Counted from the stretch's first letter, positions 24,291-34,656 are shown. The stretch is 64,000 nucleotides of DNA from Flavobacterium sp. (GCF_017744675.1 NZ_JAGIAV010000009.1:1-64000), one strand, 5' to 3'. Program-made: numbers and translations. Notes: generated by a model from the sequence alone, not told the origin.

Positions 24291-27200
24291 ATGAAACTAA
24301 AGTTTAATGGATTCTTAGTACTATTCTTAGTACTTGTAGCGCAACTTACTTTTGCGCAAGAAAGAGCTGTTTCAGGAATTGTTTCCGATAATGCAGGAAT
24401 GCCTTTACCAGGTGTTGGTGTATTAGTTAAAGGAACTAAAAACGGAACGCAAACAGATTTCGATGGAAAATTCTCTATCAAAGCAACGTCAAGCGAAGTC
24501 TTGATTTTTACTTACATCGGAATGAAAACACAAGAAGTTGCAGCTAGTTCTACATCGTTAAATGTAAAATTAATTAGCAATACTACAGAGTTAGAAAGTG
24601 TTGTTGTTACAGCCTTAGGTATTAAGAGAGAGAAAAAAGCTCTTGGATATACAACTCAGGAAATAAAAGGAGAAGATTTAGTTGGTGGAACTTCAAGCGC
24701 AAATTTCATTAATGATCTTGCTGGTAAATCTGCAGGGGTATATGTTAGAAAAAATACAAACTTTGGAGGATCTACAAACGTAGTTTCAAGAGGTGTTAAA
24801 AACCTTACTGGAAATAACCAAATGCTTATTGTTATTGATGGTATGCCTATTAATAACTCGAATATAAATTCTAGCAGTGGATCACAAACAGCTGGGGCTC
24901 GTAATACCTATGATTACGGTAATGCTGGTATGGATATTAATCCTGATGATATCGAATCATTAAATATATTGAAAGGTGCAGCTGCATCTGCTTTATACGG
25001 TTTCCAAGCTGGTAATGGTGTAATTATGATTACTACTAAAAAAGGAAAAGCTCAAAAAGGTATGGGAATTACTATATCTAGTGAGTTTGGAGTTGGTTCA
25101 GTTGATAAAAAGACTTTTCCTGTTTATCAAGACAAATACGGACAAGGTTATGGACCAACTTATGATGCCAATGGTAATCCAAAAGGTACTCCGGTTGGGC
25201 CAACAGGTGCATTTTTTGTTATAGATAAAAATGGTAATCAAGTAGTAAGTACTACAGATGATGCTTCTTATGGTGTTGCATTTGATCCAAATCTTTCTGT
25301 TTATACTTGGGAATCTTATTCTCCATATTCTTCAAAATACGGACAAAAATCTCCATGGTTAGCTGCTAAAAATGGTCCGATTACATTTTTTCAAACAGCT
25401 CAGACATTCAATAACTCAATCTCTTTTGAAGGTGCTACAGATAAAAACAGCTTTGTTGTTAATTACAACAACTATAAAGAGACTGGTATTTTGCCAAATA
25501 GTGAATTGAAGAAAAATAATGCAAGTATTAAATTCAATCACAAAATGACAGATAAATTATCTGTAAGTATTTTTGCAAATTATTTAGCACAAAGTACTAC
25601 AGGTAGAAATACTACTGGTTACGGTGGTGACAACGTTGCAGGTCTATTCCGTCAATGGTGGGGAACAAACGTTGATATTCAATCTCAAAAAGAAGTTTTT
25701 AACAATTCAGGAGGACAAAATATTTCATGGAATATGGCAGATCCTGCTAATGGAAATACAAATCCTAAATATTGGGATAACCCATATTTTACAAGATATA
25801 AAAATTACCAAACAGACGAAAGAAATCGTTTCATCGGTTATGGTCAGTTAGATTATAAACTTACAGATTGGTTAAACGCGACAGGGAAAATAAGTACGGA
25901 TTCTTATTCAGAATTACGTGAAGAGAGAAAAGCGGTAGGATCTTTAGCTTCAACATTTGGAATTAACCGTTTAGCTGTTGGTTCAGGATATCAAAAATAT
26001 ACAGGTATGTTTTCTGAGCAAAACTATCAGGTAACATTAAACTTCAATAAAAAAATTACTGAAGATTTCACAGTTACAGGTTTAGTTGGTTATAATGCTT
26101 TAAGAACAAGACGTACCTCTACATTAGCTTCTACAGATGGAGGACTTATTATTCCAGGAATCTATGCATTGTCAAATTCAGTGAATCCTTCTCCATTCCC
26201 AGTTGAGACTGAAGATAATTCAGCAGTAAACAGTGTTTATGCGTCTGCTTCATTAGGATTCAGAGATTTTCTTTATCTAGAAGGAACGGTACGTAATGAT
26301 GCATTCTCTATGTTACCAAAAAACAATAACGATGTTAATACATACTCGGTTTCTGGAAGTTATGTTTTTACAAAACATATTAATGCACCATGGTTAACTT
26401 TCGGTAAATTAAGAGCAAGTTATGCTGAGAATCCACAAGGAAGTGTTGATCTTTATGCATTACAAGATGTATTTACTAAATTTAACCCATTTGGTTCAAA
26501 CCAACTTTATTCAAGACCTAACACGGCTAATAATCCAGATTTACATCCTGTAAAAACTACATCTAAAGAACTTGGTTTAGAGATGCAATTCTTTAACAGA
26601 AGAGTAGGTTTCGACGTAAGTGTTTATAAAAGTTTAAGTGAAGATCAAATTTTCCCAGTAGATTATTCTACTGCAACTGGTAACTCTGCTAGATACGTAA
26701 ATGCTGGATCGGTTGAAAATAAAGGTATTGAGGTAGTATTAAACTTAACTCCTGTAAAAGCAAAAGATTTTCAGTGGGATATTAACCTAAACTGGTCTAA
26801 AAATGAGAATACAGTTGTGGCTTTAGCTCCAGGTGTTGATGTTTTAACAATTGGTACGTTCCAAGGAGGAGTTAGTATTGTTGGTACAAAAGGACATGCT
26901 TATGGAGATATCCTTGGAAAAGATTATATCTACAATGCAAACGGACAAAAAGTAACTAAAAATGGAGTGTATTTACAAACTGCAACTACTAATAATGTAA
27001 TTGGTAACGTTACTCCAGATTGGATCGGTGGTATCCGTAACAAATTTACTTACAAACAAGTGTCTTTAGGTTTCTTAATTGATGTTCAAAAAGGAGGAGA
27101 TATTTTCTCTCTTGATCAATATTATGGACAAAGCTCTGGTTTGTATACTTCTACAGCAGGAAACAACGAGCTAGGAAATCCTGTAAGAAATACACTTGCT

Positions 27201-27578
27201 AATGGTGGAGGTGTTATTTTGCCTGGAGTAAATGAAGATGGAACTCCTAATACTACAAGAACACCAAGTCCTGAAGTAGCTGGAAGTATCTACGGTTACA
27301 ATAATAATCCACAAAAAGCATTTGTTTACGATGCAAGTTATGTTAAATTAAGAGAGTTAAGCATTACTTATAGCTTCCCTAAACAATTTATAACTAAAGC
27401 AGGTTTGAATGATTTACGTCTTTCTTTAGTAGGTTCTAACTTATGGATCATCAGTAAAAATCTTCCAGATGCAGATCCAGAAAGTGGTCTAAGTTCAGGT
27501 AACTTATCATCAGGTTATTCAGGAGGTTCACTTCCGACAACAAGAAACATTGGTTGTAACCTAACATTAAAATTTTAA
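24291..27578 (+). CDS. SusC/RagA-type TonB-linked outer membrane transporter
   Basis: This 1095-residue outer membrane protein has a signal peptide (ending TFAQ, 20-23). A carboxypeptidase-regulatory-like beta domain follows (about 26-100, VSGIVSDNAGMPLPGVGVLVKGT), then the SusC plug beginning VVTALGIKREKKALGY, with NPDDIESLNILKGAAASALYG, and a long 22-strand barrel ending NIGCNLTLKF. It should import a nutrient across the outer membrane using TonB energy, together with the SusD-like lipoprotein encoded 3 bases downstream. No glycosidase, peptidase or regulator is adjacent, so the substrate (glycan, peptide or other) cannot be told. Confidence 0.95.
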   Translation: MKLKFNGFLVLFLVLVAQLTFAQERAVSGIVSDNAGMPLPGVGVLVKGTKNGTQTDFDGKFSIKATSSEVLIFTYIGMKTQEVAASSTSLNVKLISNTTELESVVVTALGIKREKKALGYTTQEIKGEDLVGGTSSANFINDLAGKSAGVYVRKNTNFGGSTNVVSRGVKNLTGNNQMLIVIDGMPINNSNINSSSGSQTAGARNTYDYGNAGMDINPDDIESLNILKGAAASALYGFQAGNGVIMITTKKGKAQKGMGITISSEFGVGSVDKKTFPVYQDKYGQGYGPTYDANGNPKGTPVGPTGAFFVIDKNGNQVVSTTDDASYGVAFDPNLSVYTWESYSPYSSKYGQKSPWLAAKNGPITFFQTAQTFNNSISFEGATDKNSFVVNYNNYKETGILPNSELKKNNASIKFNHKMTDKLSVSIFANYLAQSTTGRNTTGYGGDNVAGLFRQWWGTNVDIQSQKEVFNNSGGQNISWNMADPANGNTNPKYWDNPYFTRYKNYQTDERNRFIGYGQLDYKLTDWLNATGKISTDSYSELREERKAVGSLASTFGINRLAVGSGYQKYTGMFSEQNYQVTLNFNKKITEDFTVTGLVGYNALRTRRTSTLASTDGGLIIPGIYALSNSVNPSPFPVETEDNSAVNSVYASASLGFRDFLYLEGTVRNDAFSMLPKNNNDVNTYSVSGSYVFTKHINAPWLTFGKLRASYAENPQGSVDLYALQDVFTKFNPFGSNQLYSRPNTANNPDLHPVKTTSKELGLEMQFFNRRVGFDVSVYKSLSEDQIFPVDYSTATGNSARYVNAGSVENKGIEVVLNLTPVKAKDFQWDINLNWSKNENTVVALAPGVDVLTIGTFQGGVSIVGTKGHAYGDILGKDYIYNANGQKVTKNGVYLQTATTNNVIGNVTPDWIGGIRNKFTYKQVSLGFLIDVQKGGDIFSLDQYYGQSSGLYTSTAGNNELGNPVRNTLANGGGVILPGVNEDGTPNTTRTPSPEVAGSIYGYNNNPQKAFVYDASYVKLRELSITYSFPKQFITKAGLNDLRLSLVGSNLWIISKNLPDADPESGLSSGNLSSGYSGGSLPTTRNIGCNLTLKF

Positions 27579-27581
27579 ATC

Positions 27582-29096
27582 ATGAAAAAAGTACTTTTAT
27601 TAATGTCGGTGGTAGGTATGATGGTTTCGTGCAGCCAAGACATTACAGATATGAATGTTGATCCTAAAAGACCAACAACTACCAGATCAGAATATTTGTT
27701 TACAAATGCTGAGAAAAAATTAGTCGATCAAATGGTTAGTACTAGTGTGAATAATAATGTTTTTAGATTATTTGCACAACAATGGACAGAGACCACTTAT
27801 CCTGACGAAAGCCAGTACAACATTACAAACAGAAAAATTCCTGATACACACTTTTTGGTATTGTATAGAGATGTTCTAGCTGATTTTCATGACTCGAGAG
27901 TTATGATTTCGGCAACAACTACTGCAACTCCTGCAGATGAGGCAGTTAAGCAAAACAAATTAGCGCTTATAGATATTTTAGAAGCGTATGCTTATAGTGT
28001 ATTAGTAGATACTTTTGGAAACGTTCCTTACTCGCAAGCAATTGATATTAACAAATATCCTTTACCAGCTTATGATGACGCAAAAACAATCTACCAAGAT
28101 CTTATTAAAAGATTAAGCGCAGATGTTGCAGTTTTAAAAGCAAATAGCACAGCTGCTAACTTTGGTGCTGCAGATATTATCTATTCAGGTAACGCAGCAA
28201 GTACTGTAAAATGGGCAAAATTTGCTAATTCATTAATAATTAGAATGGCTGTTAATATGTCTGACATTGATCCAGCTTATGCAACTACTCAAGTTCAGGC
28301 AGCGCTTGCTTCTGGTGCTTTGGCTAGTAATGCTGATAATACAAAATTGACTTATTTAACTACATCAGGAAATCAAAATCCATTGTATGCTGATTTAGTA
28401 ACAAGCCAGAGATTTGATTTTATTCCTGCTGAGCCTTTTGTTTCTGCTATGGACGCTATTGTTCCAGGTGGTGACCCAAGGATGCCTAAATATTTCACTA
28501 ACTTAACTTCTCCAGCTCCAGTTATTCCTGTAGGAAGAACATTTGTTGGTGGAACGTATGGTGCAGGAAACGTTTATACATCGTATTCACAAATAACGTC
28601 GACATTAAACAATCCAGTTTTCCCAGGAACAATCTTTGATTTCGCTGAATTGAATTTCTTATTAGCAGAAGCGGCTGAGAAAAATTTAATTCCAGGTGGT
28701 TCTACTCAGGCCAAAGCATATTACGATGCTGGTATTAAGGCATCTATGGCAGACTGGGGAGTAACTGATGCTACTGCTATTGCAGCTTATATTGCAAGTC
28801 CAAAAGTAGATTATAACAATCCGTTAAGTGGAGCAACATATAAAGAAAAAATCGGTACTCAAGCATGGTTTGCTCTTTATAATAGAGGATTTGAAGCATG
28901 GACTTCTTACAGAAGATTAGATTTCCCTGTATTAAAAGCACCTCAAGCAGCTATAAACAAACTTATTTTTAATGTGCCAGTTAGATATACTTATCCAGGT
29001 GTAGAAGCAACTATTAATAAGGCAAATTATACTAAAGCTTCTGCTGATATTGGTGGAGATTTATTAAATACTAAATTGTTCTGGGATAAATTCTAA
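27582..29096 (+). CDS. SusD/RagB-type nutrient-binding lipoprotein (SusD-like_2)
   Basis: This 504-residue surface lipoprotein (signal ending MMVSC, Cys17) is the partner of the SusC-like transporter and would form the lid that captures substrate. The mature start SQDITDMNVDPKRPTTTRSEYLF and the helical TPR-like body ending with FEAWTSYRRLDFPVLKAP and TKLFWDKF fit the SusD-like_2 family rather than classical SusD. The gene follows the SusC gene by 3 bases and ends at a strong terminator, so the pair is a complete two-gene unit. Confidence 0.93.
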   Translation: MKKVLLLMSVVGMMVSCSQDITDMNVDPKRPTTTRSEYLFTNAEKKLVDQMVSTSVNNNVFRLFAQQWTETTYPDESQYNITNRKIPDTHFLVLYRDVLADFHDSRVMISATTTATPADEAVKQNKLALIDILEAYAYSVLVDTFGNVPYSQAIDINKYPLPAYDDAKTIYQDLIKRLSADVAVLKANSTAANFGAADIIYSGNAASTVKWAKFANSLIIRMAVNMSDIDPAYATTQVQAALASGALASNADNTKLTYLTTSGNQNPLYADLVTSQRFDFIPAEPFVSAMDAIVPGGDPRMPKYFTNLTSPAPVIPVGRTFVGGTYGAGNVYTSYSQITSTLNNPVFPGTIFDFAELNFLLAEAAEKNLIPGGSTQAKAYYDAGIKASMADWGVTDATAIAAYIASPKVDYNNPLSGATYKEKIGTQAWFALYNRGFEAWTSYRRLDFPVLKAPQAAINKLIFNVPVRYTYPGVEATINKANYTKASADIGGDLLNTKLFWDKF

Positions 29097-29191
29097 TTTT
29101 TAGAATATAATCTATATCAATTAAGTTAATAAGTCAAATTGAATTATACCCGGTTAGGGAATAAGAATAATAAATATTTTGATTTTTTTTG

Positions 29192-29225
29192 AGAGCCCCG
29201 TATACTTTTGTATACGGGGTTTTCG
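29192..29225 (+). terminator. Terminator of the SusC/SusD unit
   Basis: Stem GCCCCGTATAC/GTATACGGGGT with a TTTT loop and a following TTTTC tract. Its presence also shows that the open frame running from 29179 into the porin gene is not coding at its 5' end. Confidence 0.85.
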
Positions 29226-29296
29226 TTTGCAAAAGGCTGAAACCATTCTAGTTTCATATTATATAGTATGTTTTTTTCGTTTATACGTTTTTATCT

Positions 29297-29304
29297 TACC
29301 TTTG
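29297..29304 (+). promoter_or_regulatory. Candidate -7 promoter element of the porin gene
   Basis: TACCTTTG matches TAnnTTTG, 43 bases before the ATG at 29347. Confidence 0.5.
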
Positions 29305-29346
29305 CTTCGCAAATTTTGTCAAAATAAATTTATACAAAGCCATCAA

Positions 29347-31332
29347 ATGAGAATATTCATTTTTCTATATCTATTAGTTGTTCCAACTTTATTGTTTTCG
29401 CAAGAAAAAAAAACTGCCCCTAAAAGTAATTTAGATATGAATACGGAATATTCTAGTATTACGGATACCGTTAAAAAGAAAAAACAAAAAATAGCTACAA
29501 TAGATCAGTATAAAATTGTGACCTTAGAGCATGATACTATTTATGCCGATACATCGCTAACGATTAAAAGTGCATACAAACAAAATCATCTTAGAAAGGA
29601 TCTTTTTGGGCGTCAGGAATTTTCTAATATCGGACAGCCTTTAAATACACTTCAATATAGCTTGACTAGTTTTTCTCCGTATCCTGAAATTGGTTTTAGC
29701 GGGAAACATTCTCTTTATATGCAGGCCGATCAAATTAGATATTATTCTGTTGCAACCCCTTTTACGGAGCTGTTTTTTAATACTACTATAAAGAAAGGAC
29801 AGAATGTAGATTCTTTTATAACATTAAATGCTTCTAAAAATCTTAATTTCTCTATTGCGTATAAAGGACTAAGATCTGAGGGAGATTATAACAATCAATT
29901 GGTTAGTGCTGGTAATTTAAGAATTACTACTAGTTATGCGACAACCGATAAACGATATGCATTAAATGTGCACTTTACAAATCAGGATATTTTAAATGAG
30001 GAAAATGGCGGTATAACAAACGATGCTGATTTTGAAAGCGATAATAAAGATTATAAAAATCGACAAAGACTACAGGTTTATTTGACAGACGCAGAATCAT
30101 TTTTAAAAGGCAGACGATTGTTTTTTGATCATGCTTTTAGAGTAAACCCAAATGACGGAAGCAATAATCTATATATAACGCACCAGTTTAATTACGAATA
30201 CAAAGATTATGAATATAAACAGCCGACTGTAATTTCGACTATTACTGCCAATGATGGTTCAACTACTCGTATACAGCGATTTGGAGAATCGTATGCAGCA
30301 AGTAACATTAACGATCAGACTAAATATGAAAGATTATATAATAAGGTAGGAGCAGCTTATGAGAATTCTCTTTTAGGTAAGTTTATATTTTTTATAGACG
30401 ATTATAGATCCAATTATAAATACAACAGAATTATTGTTAATGCTGATGGAAGTGCGGTTCCAGATAATTTATATTTGCAGTTTAATAATTTTGGTGCTCA
30501 ATATGAATATCAGAAAAACAAATGGAATGGTAGATTTTTATATTCAAGATCAATTACTAATCAATCGCTTTCAGATTTAGATGCCAAGCTTCGATATGAT
30601 ATGAGCGAAAAAATCAAATTTGATTTTAGATATCGAAACATCAACAAACTGCCAAACAATAATTATAACTTGTATCAAAGCAGTTGGATTTCGTACAATT
30701 GGTCAAATAATTTCAAAAACGAAAAAATAAATTCATTAAGTGCAGAGATTACAACTCCTTGGCTTACAGGGCAAGTTCAGTATACGGTATTGAAAGATCA
30801 TCTGTATTTTACAGATATGGCCACAGATGTTCAAAAAGCAGCTAGTGAGCAGATTGTAAAACCAATGCAATACGGAAATGTGATTAATTATTTAGAAATA
30901 AAAGCAAGCAGAGAGTTTAAATTTGGACCTTTTGCATTAGATAATACGCTTTTGTATCAGAAAGTAGATCAGTCGGACTTAATTTTAAATGTACCTGATT
31001 TTGTTACTAGAAATACGTTCTATTATTCAAACCATTTCTTCAAAAAAGCATTATTCATGCAAACAGGGATTGTGTTTAATTATATGACGAAATATTACGG
31101 AGATGATTATAACCCTGTTATCGCAGAGTTTTTTGTACAACAGGAGAAAAAAACGGGTGGTTTTGCAACATTCGATTTATTTGTAAATGCTAGAATACGC
31201 CAAACTCGCTTTTATTTAAAAGCAGAGCATTTTAATGCTCTATTTTCGCAAAGTAACTATTACGCTGCACCTCATAATCCGTATCGAGATTTTGTATTGC
31301 GTTTTGGTCTGGTTTGGAATTTCTTCCAATAA
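29347..31332 (+). CDS. Putative outer membrane porin (Porin_10-like)
   Basis: This 661-residue protein has a signal peptide (MRIFIFLYLLVVPTLLFSQ) and a long series of amphipathic beta-strands ending in FVLRFGLVWNFFQ, with the terminal aromatic residue usual for outer membrane barrels. Segments such as GRQEFSNIGQPLNTLQYS and DYKNRQRLQVYLTDAESFLKGRRLFFDHAF fit the Bacteroidota putative porin family. The open frame extends 56 codons upstream to 29179, but that part crosses the SusD terminator, so I start at 29347. It lies 47 bases before the CBS-type gene and may be co-transcribed with it by chance. Cargo unknown. Confidence 0.8.
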   Translation: MRIFIFLYLLVVPTLLFSQEKKTAPKSNLDMNTEYSSITDTVKKKKQKIATIDQYKIVTLEHDTIYADTSLTIKSAYKQNHLRKDLFGRQEFSNIGQPLNTLQYSLTSFSPYPEIGFSGKHSLYMQADQIRYYSVATPFTELFFNTTIKKGQNVDSFITLNASKNLNFSIAYKGLRSEGDYNNQLVSAGNLRITTSYATTDKRYALNVHFTNQDILNEENGGITNDADFESDNKDYKNRQRLQVYLTDAESFLKGRRLFFDHAFRVNPNDGSNNLYITHQFNYEYKDYEYKQPTVISTITANDGSTTRIQRFGESYAASNINDQTKYERLYNKVGAAYENSLLGKFIFFIDDYRSNYKYNRIIVNADGSAVPDNLYLQFNNFGAQYEYQKNKWNGRFLYSRSITNQSLSDLDAKLRYDMSEKIKFDFRYRNINKLPNNNYNLYQSSWISYNWSNNFKNEKINSLSAEITTPWLTGQVQYTVLKDHLYFTDMATDVQKAASEQIVKPMQYGNVINYLEIKASREFKFGPFALDNTLLYQKVDQSDLILNVPDFVTRNTFYYSNHFFKKALFMQTGIVFNYMTKYYGDDYNPVIAEFFVQQEKKTGGFATFDLFVNARIRQTRFYLKAEHFNALFSQSNYYAAPHNPYRDFVLRFGLVWNFFQ

Positions 31333-31379
31333 AACAGACTTGTTTTTTATTTAGAACCACTTAATAAAACTTAAATAAA

Positions 31380-32741
31380 ATGGACTTTTCAAATAATATT
31401 TTAGAAACAATTGGTAATACACCATTGGTAAAACTCAACAAAATTGTTGCTGAAATTGATGCGTTAGTATTGGCAAAAGTCGAAACCTTTAATCCTGGAA
31501 ATTCTGTAAAAGACAGAATGGCTGTGAAAATGATTGAAGATGCAGAGGCAGATGGCCGACTAAAACCAGGAGGTACAATTATCGAAGGAACTTCTGGAAA
31601 TACAGGAATGGGACTTGCTCTTGTGGCAATCGTAAAAGGCTACAAATTAATTTGTGTGATCTCAGACAAACAGTCTAAAGAAAAAATGGATATTCTTCGT
31701 GCTGTTGGTGCAAAAGTTGTGGTTTGCCCTACAGATGTTGAGCCTACAGATCCACGTTCTTATTACTCGGTTTCAAAGCGTTTGGCAGAAGAAACACCAA
31801 ATTCTTGGTATGTAAATCAGTACGATAATATGTCAAATTCGTTGGCGCATTATGAGCAAACAGGACCAGAAATCTGGAAACAGACAGATGGGAAAATTAC
31901 ACATTTTGTAGTGGGAGTTGGAACTGGAGGAACTATTTCTGGAGTTGGAAAATACTTGAAAGAACAAAATCCAAATATTAAAATCTGGGGAATCGATACG
32001 TATGGTTCGGTTTTCAAAAAATACCACGAAACAGGAATCTTCGATGAAAACGAAATCTACTCGTATATAACAGAAGGTATTGGAGAAGATATTCTACCAA
32101 AGAATGTTGACTTCTCTCTAATTGATGGTTTTACAAAAGTAACCGATAAAGATGCCGCTGTCTACACTAGAAAGATTGCACTTGAAGAAGGTATTTTTGT
32201 TGGAAACTCTGCAGGAGCTTGTATAAAAGGTCTGTTGCAGTTGAAAGAGCATTTTAAACCAGATGATGTTGTTGTGGTATTATTTCATGATTCTGGGAGC
32301 CGTTATGTTGGGAAAATGTTCAATGACGATTGGATGCGCGAGCGTGGATTCTTAGAAGAAAACATAACAAAAGCAGAAGACGTTATTAAAGATCACATTG
32401 ACAAAGAATTGATCGTTGTACGTACAGAAGAATTGGTTTCTCATGCTATTGAGCGTATGCGTAAGTATAAGATCTCGCAAATTCCAGTTGTAGACATCAA
32501 CGGATTTGTTGGTTCTGTAGACGAAACAGATTTGTTTAGAAGTTACGTTGCCGATAAGAATGTTGCTGAAAAACCAATTAAAGAGGTAATGGGCAAACCT
32601 TTCCCAATTGTAAAATTAGGAACGCCAATTGAAGAAGTTTCAAAACTTTTCACCAAAGAAAATGATGCTGTTTTGGTCGATTTAGGAAATGGACATCATC
32701 ACATTATTACCAAATATGACATTATTGGTGCAATAAAATAA
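31380..32741 (+). CDS. Cystathionine beta-synthase type PLP enzyme with CBS pair
   Basis: This 453-residue protein has a fold-type II PLP domain (1-320) and a C-terminal pair of CBS domains (about 335-453). The PLP lysine is K44 in FNPGNSVKDRMA; EGTSGNTGMGLAL binds the substrate carboxylate and VGTGGTISGVGKYL holds the phosphate. This architecture fits cystathionine beta-synthase, joining serine and homocysteine. A cysteine synthase role is an alternative, since the catalytic domains are close. The CBS pair would be a regulatory module, often nucleotide-binding. Cytoplasmic. No sulfur metabolism genes adjoin it. Confidence 0.88.
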   Translation: MDFSNNILETIGNTPLVKLNKIVAEIDALVLAKVETFNPGNSVKDRMAVKMIEDAEADGRLKPGGTIIEGTSGNTGMGLALVAIVKGYKLICVISDKQSKEKMDILRAVGAKVVVCPTDVEPTDPRSYYSVSKRLAEETPNSWYVNQYDNMSNSLAHYEQTGPEIWKQTDGKITHFVVGVGTGGTISGVGKYLKEQNPNIKIWGIDTYGSVFKKYHETGIFDENEIYSYITEGIGEDILPKNVDFSLIDGFTKVTDKDAAVYTRKIALEEGIFVGNSAGACIKGLLQLKEHFKPDDVVVVLFHDSGSRYVGKMFNDDWMRERGFLEENITKAEDVIKDHIDKELIVVRTEELVSHAIERMRKYKISQIPVVDINGFVGSVDETDLFRSYVADKNVAEKPIKEVMGKPFPIVKLGTPIEEVSKLFTKENDAVLVDLGNGHHHIITKYDIIGAIK

Positions 32742-32819
32742 GCCTTTATAAATAGTAAAAATCCATAAATCTAATTTTAAAACAATTGGGTTTATGGATT
32801 TGTCTTTTAAAAATATAAA

Positions 32820-33302
32820 ATGAATTTTACAGCTATTGATTTTGAAACTGCGACAGGATATCATCCGTGTTCGGTGGGTATTGTAACAGTCGAAAACGGT
32901 ATTATCGTTGACGAATATGTGACTTTAATTAAACCGCCAAACAACGAATATAATCCTTTTACGATTCGTGTCCATGGAATTTACCCCAAAGATACGGTCA
33001 ATGCAAAATCTTTCTTTCAAATCTTTCCAGAGATTGAAAAGAGGTTAAAAAATAGAGTTGTAGTAGCACATAACGAAAGTTTTGACCGTAATGTTTTGAT
33101 GAAAACAATGCTGCTTCATGGCTTAAATTATGATGATCTAAATATTGCTACAAAATGGGAATGCACAGTTAAAATTTATAAAGCAAAAGGTATTAAACCA
33201 ACAAAATTGAGTGACTGCTGTCGCGAAATGAACATTCAGCTGAATCACCACGAGGCGTTATCAGATGCTAGAGCTTGTGCAAAATTATACATGCTTAGTT
33301 AA
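32820..33302 (+). CDS. DEDDh 3'-5' exonuclease (DnaQ/epsilon-like)
   Basis: This 160-residue protein is a stand-alone DnaQ-family exonuclease. Exo I is AIDFETATG (D7, E9), Exo II is VVVAHNESFDRNVL, and Exo III is NHHEALSDARACAKL, with the HxxxxD spacing of DEDDh enzymes. It lacks helicase, BRCT or polymerase domains, so it could be a proofreading-like subunit or a general DNA/RNA exonuclease. Cytoplasmic and apparently monocistronic. Confidence 0.88.
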   Translation: MNFTAIDFETATGYHPCSVGIVTVENGIIVDEYVTLIKPPNNEYNPFTIRVHGIYPKDTVNAKSFFQIFPEIEKRLKNRVVVAHNESFDRNVLMKTMLLHGLNYDDLNIATKWECTVKIYKAKGIKPTKLSDCCREMNIQLNHHEALSDARACAKLYMLS

Positions 33303-33308
33303 ATATTT

Positions 33309-33316
33309 TAAATTTG
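33309..33316 (+). promoter_or_regulatory. Candidate -7 promoter element of the DUF2851 gene
   Basis: TAAATTTG matches TAnnTTTG, 61 bases before the ATG at 33377. Confidence 0.35.
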
Positions 33317-33376
33317 TAAGAATAATATTAAAAATTAATTACTTTTAGATTTTTTAATTACACTATAAAATCTAAA

Positions 33377-34648
33377 ATGAAAGAAGATTTTCTGCATTAT
33401 CTATGGAAATTCAAGAAATTTGATTCCTTGAATTTGAAATCTGCTCAAGGCGAATTAATTACGATTCTTAAAACAGGGGATTATCTGGAACTTGCAGGCC
33501 CTGACTTTTTTAATGCTCATATAGAAATCGGAAACCAAAAGTGGGCTGGAAATGTGGAGATTCATTTAAAATCTTCAGATTGGTATTTGCACAATCATGA
33601 GAATGACCCAGCCTACAAAAATGTTATACTACATGTCGTTTGGGAAAACGATACGGCAATTTTTAGAGAAAATAATACTGAAATTCCTGTTTTAGTGCTT
33701 AAAGATTATGTCCAAAAAGAAATAATCGAAAATTATAATGCCTTACTTTCTCCAAAAACATGGATTTCTTGCGAAAGACAATTAAAAGATGTAGATGGTT
33801 TTGTTTTTAAAAACTGGCAAGAAAGATTGTTTTTTGAACGATTAGAACGAAAATCAAAGTTTATTTATCAATTATTAGAAGAAACCAACCAAGATTGGGA
33901 AGCGGTCTTATTTTGTCTTCTAGCGAAGAATTTTGGTTTAAATACTAATGGAAATTCCTTCCTTCAAATCTCAAAGGCAATTCCTTTTTCCATAATCAGA
34001 AAAGAAAGTTTTGAAGTCGAAAATTTAGAAGCTTTGCTTTTTGGAACTTCAAACTTATTAGAAGCAGAAAAGGAAGATGTCTATTATAAAGACCTCAAGT
34101 TTCGCTATTTTTATTTATTGCACAAATACCAAATAGAAAAAGCCTATACAGAACCTCTTCAGTTTTTTAAACTCCGACCAGATAATTTTCCAACAATTAG
34201 GCTTTCACAATTAGCTGCGTTATACCATAAGCACCAAAATTTATTTTCCAAAATAATTACGTTAAAATCTGCTGATGCTGTTTATCGTTTACTGAATGTC
34301 TCCGCAAGTCTGTATTGGCAGAATCATTATCAGTTTGACAAAGAGAGTCCGAAGAAATCTAAAATGCTCTCTAAATCGTTTGTAGATCTATTAATTATAA
34401 ATACAATCATCCCGCTTCAATTTGCATATTCAAACATTATGGGCGAATCAATGGCCGAAAATTTAATTGATTTTATGAATGAGGTCGCTTCAGAAAAAAA
34501 CGTCATTGTAGACAAGTTTAATTCGTTTGGAATTAAGGCAAAATCTGCATTTGAAAGTCAGACATTATTAGAACTTAAAAATGAATATTGCGAACGTAAA
34601 GCTTGCCTAAAATGCGCAATAGGAATAGAATTGCTTAAAAATAATTAG
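33377..34648 (+). CDS. DUF2851 family protein
   Basis: This 423-residue cytoplasmic protein matches the pattern of DUF2851, a family confined largely to Bacteroidota. The N-terminal third contains AGPDFFNAHIEIGNQKWAGN followed by VEIHLKSSDWYLHNH, which resembles a restriction-endonuclease-like core (D...E.H/K spacing). The C-terminus has a cysteine pair (CERKACLKCAIG) that may bind metal. Nuclease activity is a guess from the motif spacing; the family's role is not established. The downstream gene is PspC-like. Confidence 0.78.
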   Translation: MKEDFLHYLWKFKKFDSLNLKSAQGELITILKTGDYLELAGPDFFNAHIEIGNQKWAGNVEIHLKSSDWYLHNHENDPAYKNVILHVVWENDTAIFRENNTEIPVLVLKDYVQKEIIENYNALLSPKTWISCERQLKDVDGFVFKNWQERLFFERLERKSKFIYQLLEETNQDWEAVLFCLLAKNFGLNTNGNSFLQISKAIPFSIIRKESFEVENLEALLFGTSNLLEAEKEDVYYKDLKFRYFYLLHKYQIEKAYTEPLQFFKLRPDNFPTIRLSQLAALYHKHQNLFSKIITLKSADAVYRLLNVSASLYWQNHYQFDKESPKKSKMLSKSFVDLLIINTIIPLQFAYSNIMGESMAENLIDFMNEVASEKNVIVDKFNSFGIKAKSAFESQTLLELKNEYCERKACLKCAIGIELLKNN

Positions 34649-34656
34649 ATAATTTG

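Noticed and set aside
29179..29346. Open frame extending the porin gene 56 codons upstream.
   Set aside because: It crosses the SusC/SusD terminator and a -7 promoter word, and has no signal peptide until the ATG at 29347.
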